Shown: positions 44,024-53,113 of the stretch, in pieces
How the letters are laid out: every line of letters starts with the position of its first letter
How positions within the stretch are numbered: position 1 is the stretch's first letter
Source of the DNA: an uncultured Oscillospiraceae bacterium
GTDB taxonomy: Bacteria > Bacillota > Clostridia > Oscillospirales > Ruminococcaceae
Length of the DNA stretch: 64,000 bases
Direction: 5' to 3'
Assembly: GCA_934446355.1 (NCBI GenBank)
Contig: CAKSEC010000002.1
Span: forward strand, 124,001-188,000
Notes under the pieces: model-generated
Told to the model about the DNA's origin: nothing
Database searches by the model: none
What the model saw: only the letters and a program-made list of their open reading frames with translations
Translations under genes and position numbers: made by a program

Positions 44024-44904
44024 CCGGAATAATTTGTGTAAACAAGCCGCAGGAGTTCACCTCGTTCGACGTGGTGGCTTCCATGCGGCGGTGCTTCGGG
44101 ACGAAGAAGATAGGCCACGGCGGCACTCTCGACCCGATGGCGACGGGCGTGCTTCCGATATTCGTGGGGGGAGCGACCAAGGCGGTAGATCTTGTGCCGG
44201 ACAGCAGCAAAAGCTATCGGGCGGGATTCCGGCTTGGGTTCGTTTCAGATACTCAGGATATCTGGGGAAAGCTGCGCTCACGCTGCGAGAATGGCATTTC
44301 CGAGGCGGAAATGCAGTTCACTCTGGAGGATTTCAGGGGCGATATAATGCAGATACCGCCGATGTATTCAGCGCTGAAGGTCAACGGTCAGAAGCTGTGC
44401 GACCTTGCCCGCAGGGGGATAGAGGTGGAGCGGAAGCCCCGTCCCGCCACGATATCCCGCTTGGAACTGCTGAGTTTTGACGGAACGGACGGCGTGCTGG
44501 ATATAGACTGCTCAGGAGGAACGTACGTCCGCACGCTAATAAACGATATCGGCGAATCGCTCGGTACGGGCGCAGTTATGACGAGCCTGTGCAGGACGAA
44601 AAGCTGCGGCTTCACATTGGCTGACTGCCACGAACTTGACGAGATACGCTCTGCGGACAAAGAGCAGCTTGAAAAGTGGCTGCTGCCGGTAGAAAACGTT
44701 TTCGCAGGACTTCCGGAGATACCTCTGGACGAGGTACAGCAGCGAATGTATTTCAACGGAGTGCGTCTGGACGCAGACAGGCTGAAAAGCAGGTGCGCCG
44801 AGGACGTTATGTGCAGAATTACTGCGGCAGGAAGATTCCTCGGACTGGGCATGATAAACTCCGGCGGAGAACTGGTCAGCGTGAAGCAGTTCCGCACGGA
44901 GTGA
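44020..44904 (+). CDS. truB: tRNA pseudouridine(55) synthase
   Basis: A 294-residue enzyme forming pseudouridine 55 in the T-loop of tRNAs. The catalytic aspartate is in HGGTLDPMATGVLP near residue 38. Other family segments are INKP-like VNKPQEFTSFDVV, PPMYSALKVNG and CSGGTYVRTLINDIG. The start overlaps nrnA by four bases. Confidence 0.96.
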   Translation: MTGIICVNKPQEFTSFDVVASMRRCFGTKKIGHGGTLDPMATGVLPIFVGGATKAVDLVPDSSKSYRAGFRLGFVSDTQDIWGKLRSRCENGISEAEMQFTLEDFRGDIMQIPPMYSALKVNGQKLCDLARRGIEVERKPRPATISRLELLSFDGTDGVLDIDCSGGTYVRTLINDIGESLGTGAVMTSLCRTKSCGFTLADCHELDEIRSADKEQLEKWLLPVENVFAGLPEIPLDEVQQRMYFNGVRLDADRLKSRCAEDVMCRITAAGRFLGLGMINSGGELVSVKQFRTE

Positions 44905-44943
44905 AATACGCCGGAATGCTCCGGCATAGATGGTGATAACGAT

Positions 44944-45843
44944 TTGATTGATATAACATATGGCAGCAGGGCTGACGAGAGGACTGCGGTCGCTCTGGGC
45001 TATTTCGACGGACTTCATCTCGGACATATGGGAGTTATCGGTGCGGCAATGGCGCAGAAAGAACTTGCACCGGCGGTGTTCACGTTCAACTGCGACACCA
45101 CGCTCCCGAAATTCCGCGGACCGGAGGATATAATCTCGTTTGAGAACAAGCGGGAACTTATGGAGCGCATAGGCGTGAAGTACCTTTTTGCGCCCGATTA
45201 TGCGGAGGTCTGTACGCTCACTGACGAGGAGTTCGTAAAGAGCATACTTATCGGCAGGCTGAACGCCGGATTTGCGTGCTGCGGAAGAAGCTTCCGGTTC
45301 GGAAAGGGCGGCTGCGGCACTCCGGAAAGGCTCGCTGAGATAGGCGCAAAGTATGGAATGTGCACTGAGATAGTTCAGGACGTCTGTCTTGACGGTCAGG
45401 TGATAAGTTCCACCCGCATTCGTGAGCATATCCGCAGGGGCGAGATAGAACAGGCGAACAGGCTGCTTGGATATGAACTGTGGTACAGGCTGCCCGTGGT
45501 CAGGGGCAACGAGATAGGCAGAACTATCAGCTTCCCGACGATAAATCAGGTGATACCTGACACGAACATAATACCGAAATACGGCGTGTACAAGAGCATA
45601 GTCGAGGTCGGCGGCAAGCAGTACAAGGGCGTCACGAACATCGGCGTCAAGCCAACGGTGCAGCACAGGAACGACGGCACCGGCGCAGTCATGGAAACGC
45701 ACATAATAGGATTCGACGGTGACCTTTACGGTCAGAATATCGCTGTTGCGCTTGTCCGGTATATTCGGCCGGAGGTGAAATTCTCAGGGCTTGAGGAGTT
45801 AAAGCAGCAGATATCACGCGACAAGGAAAATGCGCTGCACTGA
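44944..45843 (+). CDS. ribF: Bifunctional riboflavin kinase/FAD synthetase
   Basis: This is a 299-residue enzyme making FMN and FAD. The N-terminal adenylyltransferase has ALGYFDGLHLGHMGVI near the start and ISSTRIREHIRRGE. The C-terminal kinase domain has IGRTISFPTINQ and KYGVYKSIV with GVTNIGVKPTV. The TTG at 44944 gives MIDITYG; the ribosome-binding site is weak. It is the last gene of the nusA-infB cluster before gltX. Confidence 0.95.
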   Translation: MIDITYGSRADERTAVALGYFDGLHLGHMGVIGAAMAQKELAPAVFTFNCDTTLPKFRGPEDIISFENKRELMERIGVKYLFAPDYAEVCTLTDEEFVKSILIGRLNAGFACCGRSFRFGKGGCGTPERLAEIGAKYGMCTEIVQDVCLDGQVISSTRIREHIRRGEIEQANRLLGYELWYRLPVVRGNEIGRTISFPTINQVIPDTNIIPKYGVYKSIVEVGGKQYKGVTNIGVKPTVQHRNDGTGAVMETHIIGFDGDLYGQNIAVALVRYIRPEVKFSGLEELKQQISRDKENALH

Positions 45844-45868
45844 GCAGCTTTATGAAAGGAATATATAA

Positions 45869-47317
45869 ATGGAAGTCAGAACCAGATTTGCACCCAGCCC
45901 CACTGGGTATATGCACATAGGCAATCTGCGCACTGCGCTGTATACCTACATCATCGCAAGGAAGAACAAGGGAAAGTTTATCCTGCGTATCGAGGACACC
46001 GATCAGGGACGCTACGTTGAGGGCGCTACAGACGTTATATACAGGACTCTCAAGACCTGCGGGCTCAACTGGGACGAGGGTCCCGACGTGGGCGGTCCGT
46101 GCGGTCCGTATATCCAGAGCCAGAGAATGGGTATGTTCAAGGAATATGCGGAAAAGCTGGTGCAGACCGGTCACGCATACTACTGCTTCTGCGGCAAGAA
46201 CGAGGAGCAGGACGACAGCGCTCCGAGCGGGCTTGCTTCCGCACATCGCTGCGCCTGCCGTGACCTTTCTCCGGACGAGGCTCAGAAACGCCGTGACGCA
46301 GGAGAGCCGTGCGTTATCCGCCAGAAGATACCGAACGACGGCACGACCACGTTCCACGACGAGATCTACGGCGACATCACGGTGGAGAACATCGACCTTG
46401 ACGATCAGGTGCTGCTGAAATCCGACGGAATGCCCACCTATAACTTCGCAAATGTCGTTGACGACCACACAATGGGTATCACCCACGTGGTAAGGGGCAA
46501 CGAGTATCTGTCCTCTGCGCCGAAATATAACCTGCTTTATGCTGCATTCGGCTGGGAGCCGCCGCTTTATATCCACGTTGAGCACATCATGCGTGACGCT
46601 ACGCACAAGCTTTCAAAGCGTGACGGCGACGCTTCGTTCGAGGATTTCCGTGCAAAGGGCTACCTTACCGAGGCTATACTTAACTATATCCTGCTTCTTG
46701 GCTGGGCGCCGAAGGGCGAGCAGGAGATATTCACGCTGGACGAGATGGTCGAGGCGTTCGACCTGAGCGGCATTTCAAAGTCGCCGGCAATATTCGACCC
46801 GCTGAAGCTTACCGCAATAAATGCGGTGTATATCCGTGCACTTGCGCCGGAGAAATTCGTGGAACTTGCAGAGCCGTGGATAAGAAAGACCTGCACCCGC
46901 ACCGATATCGACCTGCCGCTTCTGTGCGCAGGCATTCAGCCGAGGACAGAGGTGCTCAGCGATATCCCTGAGCGTGTGGACTTCATCGACAAAATGCCGG
47001 AATATCCCGTGGATATGTACGTCAGCAAGAAGATGAAAACTACCCCGCAGACCTCGCTTGACGCACTGAAGAAGCTTATTCCGGTCATCGAGGGCGTGGA
47101 GGACTTCACCACAGAGAACATTCACGACGCACTGTTCAGGCAGATAGAAGCAGACGGCGTAAAGAATGGACTGTATCTCTACCCGCTGCGTGTGGCACTC
47201 AGCGGCAAGGCAGTTACGCCGGGCGGCGGCGTGGAACTTGCAAAGATACTCGGCAAGCAGGATACGCTCGCACGAATGAGAGCGGCAGTGGACAAGCTCA
47301 CCGTTGAACTGGGCTAA
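45869..47317 (+). CDS. gltX: Glutamyl-tRNA synthetase
   Basis: This is a 482-residue class I synthetase. The HIGH motif is in APSPTGYMHIGNLRTAL (residues ~8-24) and the KMSKS-type motif in HKLSKRDGD near residue 250. Cysteines between residues 110 and 135 (YYCFCGKN and CAC) resemble a zinc site. Because a complete gatCAB operon is present, the enzyme is expected to be non-discriminating and to supply Glu-tRNA(Gln) for transamidation, which is inference. It lies 25 bases after ribF and may be in the same transcript. Confidence 0.96.
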   Translation: MEVRTRFAPSPTGYMHIGNLRTALYTYIIARKNKGKFILRIEDTDQGRYVEGATDVIYRTLKTCGLNWDEGPDVGGPCGPYIQSQRMGMFKEYAEKLVQTGHAYYCFCGKNEEQDDSAPSGLASAHRCACRDLSPDEAQKRRDAGEPCVIRQKIPNDGTTTFHDEIYGDITVENIDLDDQVLLKSDGMPTYNFANVVDDHTMGITHVVRGNEYLSSAPKYNLLYAAFGWEPPLYIHVEHIMRDATHKLSKRDGDASFEDFRAKGYLTEAILNYILLLGWAPKGEQEIFTLDEMVEAFDLSGISKSPAIFDPLKLTAINAVYIRALAPEKFVELAEPWIRKTCTRTDIDLPLLCAGIQPRTEVLSDIPERVDFIDKMPEYPVDMYVSKKMKTTPQTSLDALKKLIPVIEGVEDFTTENIHDALFRQIEADGVKNGLYLYPLRVALSGKAVTPGGGVELAKILGKQDTLARMRAAVDKLTVELG

Positions 47318-47371
47318 CTATATTTAACTGTATATTCATGGTTGATTCACATTTTTGTCACTTTAGTGTGA

Positions 47372-47377
47372 TATAAT
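47372..47377 (+). promoter_or_regulatory. Extended -10 promoter of the Gld-like ABC cluster
   Basis: TATAAT (47372-47377) is preceded by TGA (a TGn extended -10 element). No good -35 box is found at 16-18 bases. It lies about 70 bases before the ATPase gene. Confidence 0.5.
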
Positions 47378-47448
47378 CACAAAGTATGATGCGGCGGTAT
47401 GCACGCAGCAGGTATCGGCGCATGAATATGCGGAAAAGGACATAGTGT

Positions 47449-48417
47449 ATGATTGAAGTAAAGAATCTTAGCAAAAGCTATGGCAGCAAGCTTGCGGTGG
47501 ACGGCATAAGCTTCACAGCCGACGAAAGCGAGATACTCGGCTTTCTCGGCCCTAACGGAGCGGGCAAATCCACCACGATGAATATGCTGACTGGCTATCT
47601 GTCGTCATCGGGAGGGCAGGCGCTCATCAACGGCGTCGATATCCTTGAAGATCCGGTAAGGGCGAAAAAGGATATAGGCTATCTGCCGGAGCAGCCGCCG
47701 CTTTATCTCGACATGACGGTAATGGAGTACCTGAATTTCGTTTACAGCCTGAAAAAGTGCAAGCTGCCGAGGCGTTCACACCTTGCAGAGATATGCAGCC
47801 TTGTGAAGATAACGGACGTGTCGAAGCGAGTTATCCGCAATCTTTCAAAGGGCTACAGACAGCGTGTGGGACTGGCGCAGGCGCTTGTCGGAAACCCCAA
47901 AGTGCTTATCCTTGACGAGCCGACGGTAGGTCTTGACCCCAAGCAGATAATCGAGATACGCACGCTTATAAAAAAGCTGGGAAGAAACCACACCGTTATC
48001 CTGTCCTCGCATATCCTGTCTGAGGTTCAGGCGGTATGCGACAGAATAGTCGTTATCGACAAGGGAAAGCTGGTCGCAAACGACACAGCAGAGCACCTGT
48101 CGCACGACCTTTCAGCCGACCACAAGCTGACGGTACAGGTGGAGGGTCCCACAAAGGAAGTAAAGCAGCTTCTAGAGCAGATACCCCAGATGGTCGAAGT
48201 GCACCTCAACCGCACTATAGACAAGACCATCGGCGAATATGAACTGAATGCCGAGGAAGGCTGCGACATACGCCGCGAGGTATTCAAGCGCATGGCGGCG
48301 AGAAATTACCCGATACTCCTGATGAGGAGCAGCGAACTTACTCTGGAGGAGATATTCCTGAAGCTTACCACCGGTGATTTCTACGGCAATACTGACAACG
48401 GAGGTGCGGGTAAATGA
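47449..48417 (+). CDS. ABC transporter ATP-binding protein (GldA/NatA-like)
   Basis: This is a 322-residue ATPase with Walker A GPNGAGKSTTMN, signature LSKGYRQRVGLAQAL and Walker B VLILDEPTVGLDPKQ. A C-terminal ~100-residue extension is present, as is common in GldA/ABC-2 ATPases. It works with the permease that overlaps it by four bases and with two following membrane proteins. The cluster resembles GldA-GldF-GldG, first described in gliding bacteria but widespread in non-gliding Firmicutes; its substrate is unknown. Confidence 0.92.
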   Translation: MIEVKNLSKSYGSKLAVDGISFTADESEILGFLGPNGAGKSTTMNMLTGYLSSSGGQALINGVDILEDPVRAKKDIGYLPEQPPLYLDMTVMEYLNFVYSLKKCKLPRRSHLAEICSLVKITDVSKRVIRNLSKGYRQRVGLAQALVGNPKVLILDEPTVGLDPKQIIEIRTLIKKLGRNHTVILSSHILSEVQAVCDRIVVIDKGKLVANDTAEHLSHDLSADHKLTVQVEGPTKEVKQLLEQIPQMVEVHLNRTIDKTIGEYELNAEEGCDIRREVFKRMAARNYPILLMRSSELTLEEIFLKLTTGDFYGNTDNGGAGK

Positions 48418-49139
48418 TCGCTATAATGAAGCGTGAATTCGCTTCGTACTTTACTTCGCCGCTGGGCTATGTTTATCTGGCGGTATTCTATGGGTTCTCA
48501 GGGCTGTTTCTGTGGATGACCTGTCTTAGGATAGGCTCTGCGGATATGTCGTATGTGTTCCTGTATATGTTCTTCATCATGATGATACTCATTCCGGTAC
48601 TCACCATGAGGACGATGGCAGACGATAAACGCCAAAAGACCGACCAGCTTACGCTGACTTCGCCGGTGAGCCTTTTCGGGCTTGTTGCGGGTAAATTCCT
48701 TGCGGCGTTCTTTATATTCCTTATCGGCGCAGCGATAATGCTGATTTATGCGATAGGCATTTCTGTCGCAGTTGCAAACGGAGATACCGGACTTACCTTT
48801 GCATGGGCGGGCTTTTTCGGCAACTTCGTCGGGATAGTCCTGATGGGCGCAGTGTTCATCTCTGTGGGTATCCTTATTTCAAGCTTTACCGAGAACCAGA
48901 TGATAGCGGCAGTCGGCAGTATCGGCGTGAATATTCTGCTGTGCCTGTTCGATGTTATTTCAAACTATGTCACGGTGGGCTTCCTCAAGGATATCATCGT
49001 GTCGCTGTCGGTGCTGTATAAGTACACCGAATTTACCTATGGAATTTTCAGCCTGAAGAATATTCTGTTCTTCCTGAGCATGATAGCAATATTCAACTTC
49101 CTGACGATGCGCAATATCGAGCGCCGCCGCTGGAGCTGA
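48414..49139 (+). CDS. ABC-2 type permease (GldF-like)
   Basis: This 241-residue membrane protein has six predicted helices and no signal peptide. The N-terminal MIAIMKREFASYFTSPLGYVYLAVF and TMRTMADDKRQKTDQLTLTSPVS after helix 2 are characteristic of the GldF/NosY-like ABC-2 family. It overlaps the ATPase gene by ATGA and precedes the GldG-like gene by 16 bases. Confidence 0.9.
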   Translation: MIAIMKREFASYFTSPLGYVYLAVFYGFSGLFLWMTCLRIGSADMSYVFLYMFFIMMILIPVLTMRTMADDKRQKTDQLTLTSPVSLFGLVAGKFLAAFFIFLIGAAIMLIYAIGISVAVANGDTGLTFAWAGFFGNFVGIVLMGAVFISVGILISSFTENQMIAAVGSIGVNILLCLFDVISNYVTVGFLKDIIVSLSVLYKYTEFTYGIFSLKNILFFLSMIAIFNFLTMRNIERRRWS

Positions 49140-49155
49140 GAAGGGAGGAGCAGCA

Positions 49156-50886
49156 ATGAACGAACTTAACGACGAGAACAGGCAGGAGGAACTGGAAACT
49201 CCGGCGGAGAACACCGCCGCAGAGGAAGGAGCAGCGCAGGAGAAAAAAGCGCCGCGTTCCGGCAAGACTGGCTCTGCAAAGCCTGAAAATGAGATACAGA
49301 ACGGCAATCCCGCAGCAAGAAAGCACAAGCTTAACAAGCGCAGCCTAAAGCACGGCACGATGGCTGTGATACTGACAATACTGTTTATTGCCGGAGTGGT
49401 AGTGCTGAATGTCATAGTAAGCATTATATCTGACCGCTTCGACACCACCGCCGACCTTACGGACAGCGGTATTTATACGCTTGACGAGGCTACTGTCGAA
49501 TACCTCGCAGACCTTAAATATGATGTCACGGTGTCCGTGATGAACTCTGAAAAGAGTTTCGAGAGCGGCGGCACGTACTATAAGAGCGTAAACGAGCTTC
49601 TCAACAAGATGGCTATGGAGAACGAGCATTTCAAGCTGCAGTATCTTCAGATAGACCAGAATCCTGACTTCACATCAAGATTCAACGGGGAAACGCTGTC
49701 CGAAAACTATATCGTTATCGAATCTGCGGACAAGACAAGACACCGTATACTGACGCCGGGCGAGTATTTCTCCTGCCCGACGCTGCGTGATAATCTTTCG
49801 CAGTATGGCTACCCCGAAACCTATATCGACCAGTATATCCTGCAGTATATCAACAGTTCATATGCTTCTCAGGTTATTGAGGGAAGCAATGTCGAGCAGG
49901 CTGCGGTATCCGCAATGATGTACGTCACGAACGACGAGCCGGTACGTGTGGCATTCACCGAGGGCTTCGGCGAGAGCGACAGCAGCGCACTGTCCTCGCT
50001 TCTTTACAAGAACGGATATGATGTCGAAACGATCGACCTGCAGAAGATATCCGAGATAGACAAGGATATCGACTATATCGTGATGTGCGCACCCACGATG
50101 GATTACGACAACGACAGCCTTGACAGACTGTCTGCGTTCCTTGACAACGGCGGTTCGTTCGGCAAGAACCTTATCTACATCGCTTCGATGTATCAGCCGA
50201 ATTACGCTGAAACAGACGGGGAAAGCAATTCGCTGACGCACCTGTCCGCTTTCCTTGCGGAATGGGGTATCGCAGTGGGCGACAGCCTTGTGTTCCAGTC
50301 CAACACGAACTATTCGTTCGGCGGAATGGAATACGCACATCTGCAGGAGATCCAGGACACAGACTATGCAGGAAACACCTACGGCAGCACGCTGCTGACC
50401 TATGACGCATATATCCGTCCCATCATTCAGATATGGGAGAGCGGCTCAAAGGGCAGCGTCGAGCAGGAGGTACTTGTAAAGAGCCACGAGGGAGCATATC
50501 TCCGTCCCATCAGCACGCTGTCGCAGACCGATTTCGACCGTTCGACAGCCGAATCCGGCGTATTCAACGACGTCGTATGTGCAAAGAGGATACACAGCAC
50601 TGCAAACACCTATTCAAGGGTGATAGCATTCGGTTCGGATATGTTCGTGGGCAGCACGTTCATGAACTATGCGAACTCCAACAATCAGGATTTCATGATA
50701 AATATGTTCAACTACATCTCCGGCAAGACTCAGGGCACGACTATCACGGCGAAGTCCTTTACGAATGTCGGATTCGAGGTGAACGAGGAGCAGGCAAACA
50801 CTCTGGCTGTCGTACTCTGCATTGTGATACCTGTTGCGGTTATCGTGCTCGGTATTGTTATCTGGGTACGCAGGAGGCATAGATAA
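49156..50886 (+). CDS. GldG-like extracytoplasmic ABC accessory protein
   Basis: This is a 576-residue protein. A Glu/Ala/Lys-rich cytosolic N-terminus (residues 1-65) is followed by a membrane helix (MAVILTILFIAGVVVLNVIVSII). A large outside domain follows (the GldG/ABC_transp_aux region, residues ~95-530), then a C-terminal membrane helix (AVVLCIVIPVAVIVLGIVIWV) and RRRHR. The outside domain contains ITPGEYF-like LTPGEYFSC and AFTEGFGESD, family landmarks. It presumably partners the GldA/GldF pair. DUF4340 follows with no gap. Confidence 0.88.
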   Translation: MNELNDENRQEELETPAENTAAEEGAAQEKKAPRSGKTGSAKPENEIQNGNPAARKHKLNKRSLKHGTMAVILTILFIAGVVVLNVIVSIISDRFDTTADLTDSGIYTLDEATVEYLADLKYDVTVSVMNSEKSFESGGTYYKSVNELLNKMAMENEHFKLQYLQIDQNPDFTSRFNGETLSENYIVIESADKTRHRILTPGEYFSCPTLRDNLSQYGYPETYIDQYILQYINSSYASQVIEGSNVEQAAVSAMMYVTNDEPVRVAFTEGFGESDSSALSSLLYKNGYDVETIDLQKISEIDKDIDYIVMCAPTMDYDNDSLDRLSAFLDNGGSFGKNLIYIASMYQPNYAETDGESNSLTHLSAFLAEWGIAVGDSLVFQSNTNYSFGGMEYAHLQEIQDTDYAGNTYGSTLLTYDAYIRPIIQIWESGSKGSVEQEVLVKSHEGAYLRPISTLSQTDFDRSTAESGVFNDVVCAKRIHSTANTYSRVIAFGSDMFVGSTFMNYANSNNQDFMINMFNYISGKTQGTTITAKSFTNVGFEVNEEQANTLAVVLCIVIPVAVIVLGIVIWVRRRHR

Positions 50887-52461
50887 ATGGCAAAGCTTTC
50901 TAAAACGACAAGGACGGTCATTATTGCGGCGGGAGTGCTTCTGGTGCTCGGCGTCGTACTGCTCGTGCTGCTTATGACAAAGCCGGCAGACGATGCTGCC
51001 AATAGTTCCGGTGCGGACGCTTCCGGCACGGCTGAGGCTTCCGACAGTTCGTCTGATTCAGACAGCGAAAAGGTAGTCATCACCGACAAGGAGCAGGAGA
51101 ATGTGCTCAGGCTTGAAGTCAGCAACGAAACCGGAAGCTACTCTTTCGACAGGAAGTCGCGCGAGGTTTCGTCTACTGATGACGACGGCAACGTCAGCAC
51201 ATCGACCGAATACTACTGGTCGAGCCCTGAACTTGAGGGAATAACCCCCAACGACACGACCATCGGCGCATTCGTGCGCAATATGGCGGGACTGTCCGCC
51301 GCTTCTGAGGTAGAGGCGGGCGCATCTGACCTTGAGAAATACGGGCTTACTCAGCCGGCTGCGACCGTTAAGGTCACATTCGACGATGGCACGTCAAAGG
51401 AACTGTGCTTCGGCATACGCAATCCTGCTGCAAGCAACTACGTATACCTTTGCGAAAAGGGCAGCAGCGATGTGGTGCAGGTAAGCTACTACAGCACAGG
51501 CAGCGCATTCTACGCAATTACTGATTTCGTGAACCTTATGCTCACCGAAAGCTACAATGCGGAGAATCCGCAGGAACTTGACTACCTCATCATCGACCGA
51601 AAGGACCTTGACGAGCCGGTCGAGATAGCGTATATGTATGATGTGGTGGAGGAATCGTCCAAGGAGGACTCCGTAATAACCACGTTCAATTCGCACCGAA
51701 TCAATTCACCTATAGTCGCCGAACTGGACACCACCAGCGGACAGACGGTGTGCTACGGTCTGTATGGGCTGACTGCTGCAAACTGCCTTTATATCGACCC
51801 GACAGCGGAGCAGCTTTCTGAAATGGGCTTAGATGACCCGTTCTGCAAGGTAAGCTTCAAATACGGCGGCAAGGAGCGAGTGCTTCTTTTCGGCAATGAG
51901 ATACTCGCGACCGAGGACGATCTGACAACTGTTTCCGGCTACTACATGATGTTTGAGGGCGACAGGCTGGTCTACAGCATAGACACCTCAAAGGCGCCGT
52001 GGTACACGCTTCAGGTTCAGGATATCATGTCAAGACGTCCTGTTTCGCCGTATATCTATACGATAGACACGCTGACCGTGACTACTCCCGACGGCGAATA
52101 TGTGTTCAAGGTCACCGGCGACGCTGAGGATCACACGTTCACCATCGGTGATACGGCGGTTGACGACCTTGGATTCAGGCAGTTCTATCAGCACCTGATA
52201 ACTTCCGTGGGCGAGGAACTGTTCTTTTCTGACGCTGAATATGAGCCTTATGTCAAGGTGGAGTTCAAGTATCGCCCGGAATATGAAGAGGTCTATGGCA
52301 CGGACAAGGATACGCTGGAGTATTTCAAATCGGACGACCGCAAGAATATCGTCAGCGTGAACGGCAGCGTGCTGTTCAAGGTACGCCAGCTTTACACCGA
52401 GCGTCTGATAAGCAATCTGGAAGCACTGCTGAACGGCGGCGAGATCGAACTTAACTGGTAA
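50887..52461 (+). CDS. DUF4340 domain protein, part of the Gld-like cluster
   Basis: This is a 524-residue protein with an N-terminal membrane anchor (TVIIAAGVLLVLGVVLLVLLM), a Ser/Asp/Ala-rich linker (residues ~35-60) and a long outside region. That region holds the DUF4340 pattern: DLEKYGLTQPAATVKVTFDDG followed by LCFGIRNPA. DUF4340 proteins regularly accompany GldG-like proteins; their role is unknown. The start directly follows the GldG-like stop codon. Confidence 0.88.
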   Translation: MAKLSKTTRTVIIAAGVLLVLGVVLLVLLMTKPADDAANSSGADASGTAEASDSSSDSDSEKVVITDKEQENVLRLEVSNETGSYSFDRKSREVSSTDDDGNVSTSTEYYWSSPELEGITPNDTTIGAFVRNMAGLSAASEVEAGASDLEKYGLTQPAATVKVTFDDGTSKELCFGIRNPAASNYVYLCEKGSSDVVQVSYYSTGSAFYAITDFVNLMLTESYNAENPQELDYLIIDRKDLDEPVEIAYMYDVVEESSKEDSVITTFNSHRINSPIVAELDTTSGQTVCYGLYGLTAANCLYIDPTAEQLSEMGLDDPFCKVSFKYGGKERVLLFGNEILATEDDLTTVSGYYMMFEGDRLVYSIDTSKAPWYTLQVQDIMSRRPVSPYIYTIDTLTVTTPDGEYVFKVTGDAEDHTFTIGDTAVDDLGFRQFYQHLITSVGEELFFSDAEYEPYVKVEFKYRPEYEEVYGTDKDTLEYFKSDDRKNIVSVNGSVLFKVRQLYTERLISNLEALLNGGEIELNW

Positions 52462-52499
52462 CACTGGTAAATAAAATAGAAATATGGAGGTAATTATCA

Positions 52500-52784
52500 A
52501 TGGCTGAGGGCAATTTTTTCTACTATCGTGGTTTTCCTCTGGTAAGAAGCGGAAACGAGATCTATTACGGCAGCATGGGCGATAAGTTCGTGACAAGGCT
52601 GACTATCCGTGAAAGCGAGAAATTCAAGGACAGCGAAATGCCGACAAAGGTCATGGTGCAGATGGTGCCTACCCAGATGGAGCCTGACCTCCTTTCAAAG
52701 GTGAGAAAGGGCGAGATGAACAGCCTTTACGAAGCGCTTGACACGGCGTATGTTTGGCTTTCAAAAGAGCTATTCGAGGAATAA
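52500..52784 (+). CDS. Small conserved protein of unknown function
   Basis: This 94-residue soluble protein has no signal peptide or membrane segment. It begins MAEGNFFYYRGFPLVRSGNE. I do not recognise a domain. Its codon use matches neighbouring genes, and GGAGG precedes the ATG, so it is probably real. It lies 38 bases after the DUF4340 gene and may be the last gene of that operon. Its TAA stop adjoins the left end of repeat copy D. Confidence 0.7.
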   Translation: MAEGNFFYYRGFPLVRSGNEIYYGSMGDKFVTRLTIRESEKFKDSEMPTKVMVQMVPTQMEPDLLSKVRKGEMNSLYEALDTAYVWLSKELFEE

Positions 52785-53089
52785 GACTGACGATAAACCC
52801 TCATCTTCGTCGTAAGGCGAAAACCTTTAATGCGCAGCGTCGTGCTGCGCTTGGGGTTTTCGCTTGTGGCGTCCTGCCACAACCCAAATAACGACAGGCA
52901 CAAACACGAGGTTTGCGCCGTTGCCCCAAAAGCCCGACACGATGTCTGGCAACTAAGGGCAACCTGCACAAACACGAGGTTTGCGCCGTTGCCCCAAAAG
53001 CCCGACACGATGTCGGGCAACTAAGGGCAACCTGCACAAAGCCTAGTCGTTATGCGGGTTCCTAGAATCTGAGGGCTTCTCGCCAGTCT
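52784..53089. repeat. Longest copy (D) of the terminal-inverted-repeat family
   Basis: A 306-base element from AGACTGACGATAAACCCTCA to the inverted TGAGGGCTTCTCGCCAGTCT. It has the same order of hairpins as the copy at 32183 and is mostly identical to it. The GCACAAAC...GGGCAACCT section is present twice as a 68-base tandem repeat (52898-52965 and 52966-53033). The long-range stem is ATAACGACAGGC with GCCTAGTCGTTAT. It begins on the last base of the stop codon of the small upstream gene. Confidence 0.9.
52898..53033 (+). repeat. 68-bp tandem duplication inside repeat copy D
   Basis: Two units starting GCACAAACACGAGG, at 52898 and 52966, differ at one base (TGTCTGGC against TGTCGGGC). The unit contains the GCCCGACA/TGTCGGGC hairpin inside GTTGCCC/GGGCAAC. 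The copy at 32183 has a single unit. Confidence 0.95.
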
Positions 53090-53113
53090 TGGCGTTGAGT
53101 TTTCGACAAACTG

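Noticed and set aside
44536..45702. 388-codon open frame on the minus strand
   Set aside because: It lies antisense to truB and ribF, both of which have clear motifs, and has no ribosome-binding site or recognisable domain. Such long shadows are expected at this base composition.
48803..49021. 72-codon plus-strand open frame inside the GldF-like gene
   Set aside because: It is in an alternative frame of a well-supported membrane protein gene and has no start signal.
52898..53033. CRISPR-like direct repeat in the intergenic region
   Set aside because: Only two adjoining 68-bp units with no spacer; they are a duplication inside the structured repeat element.
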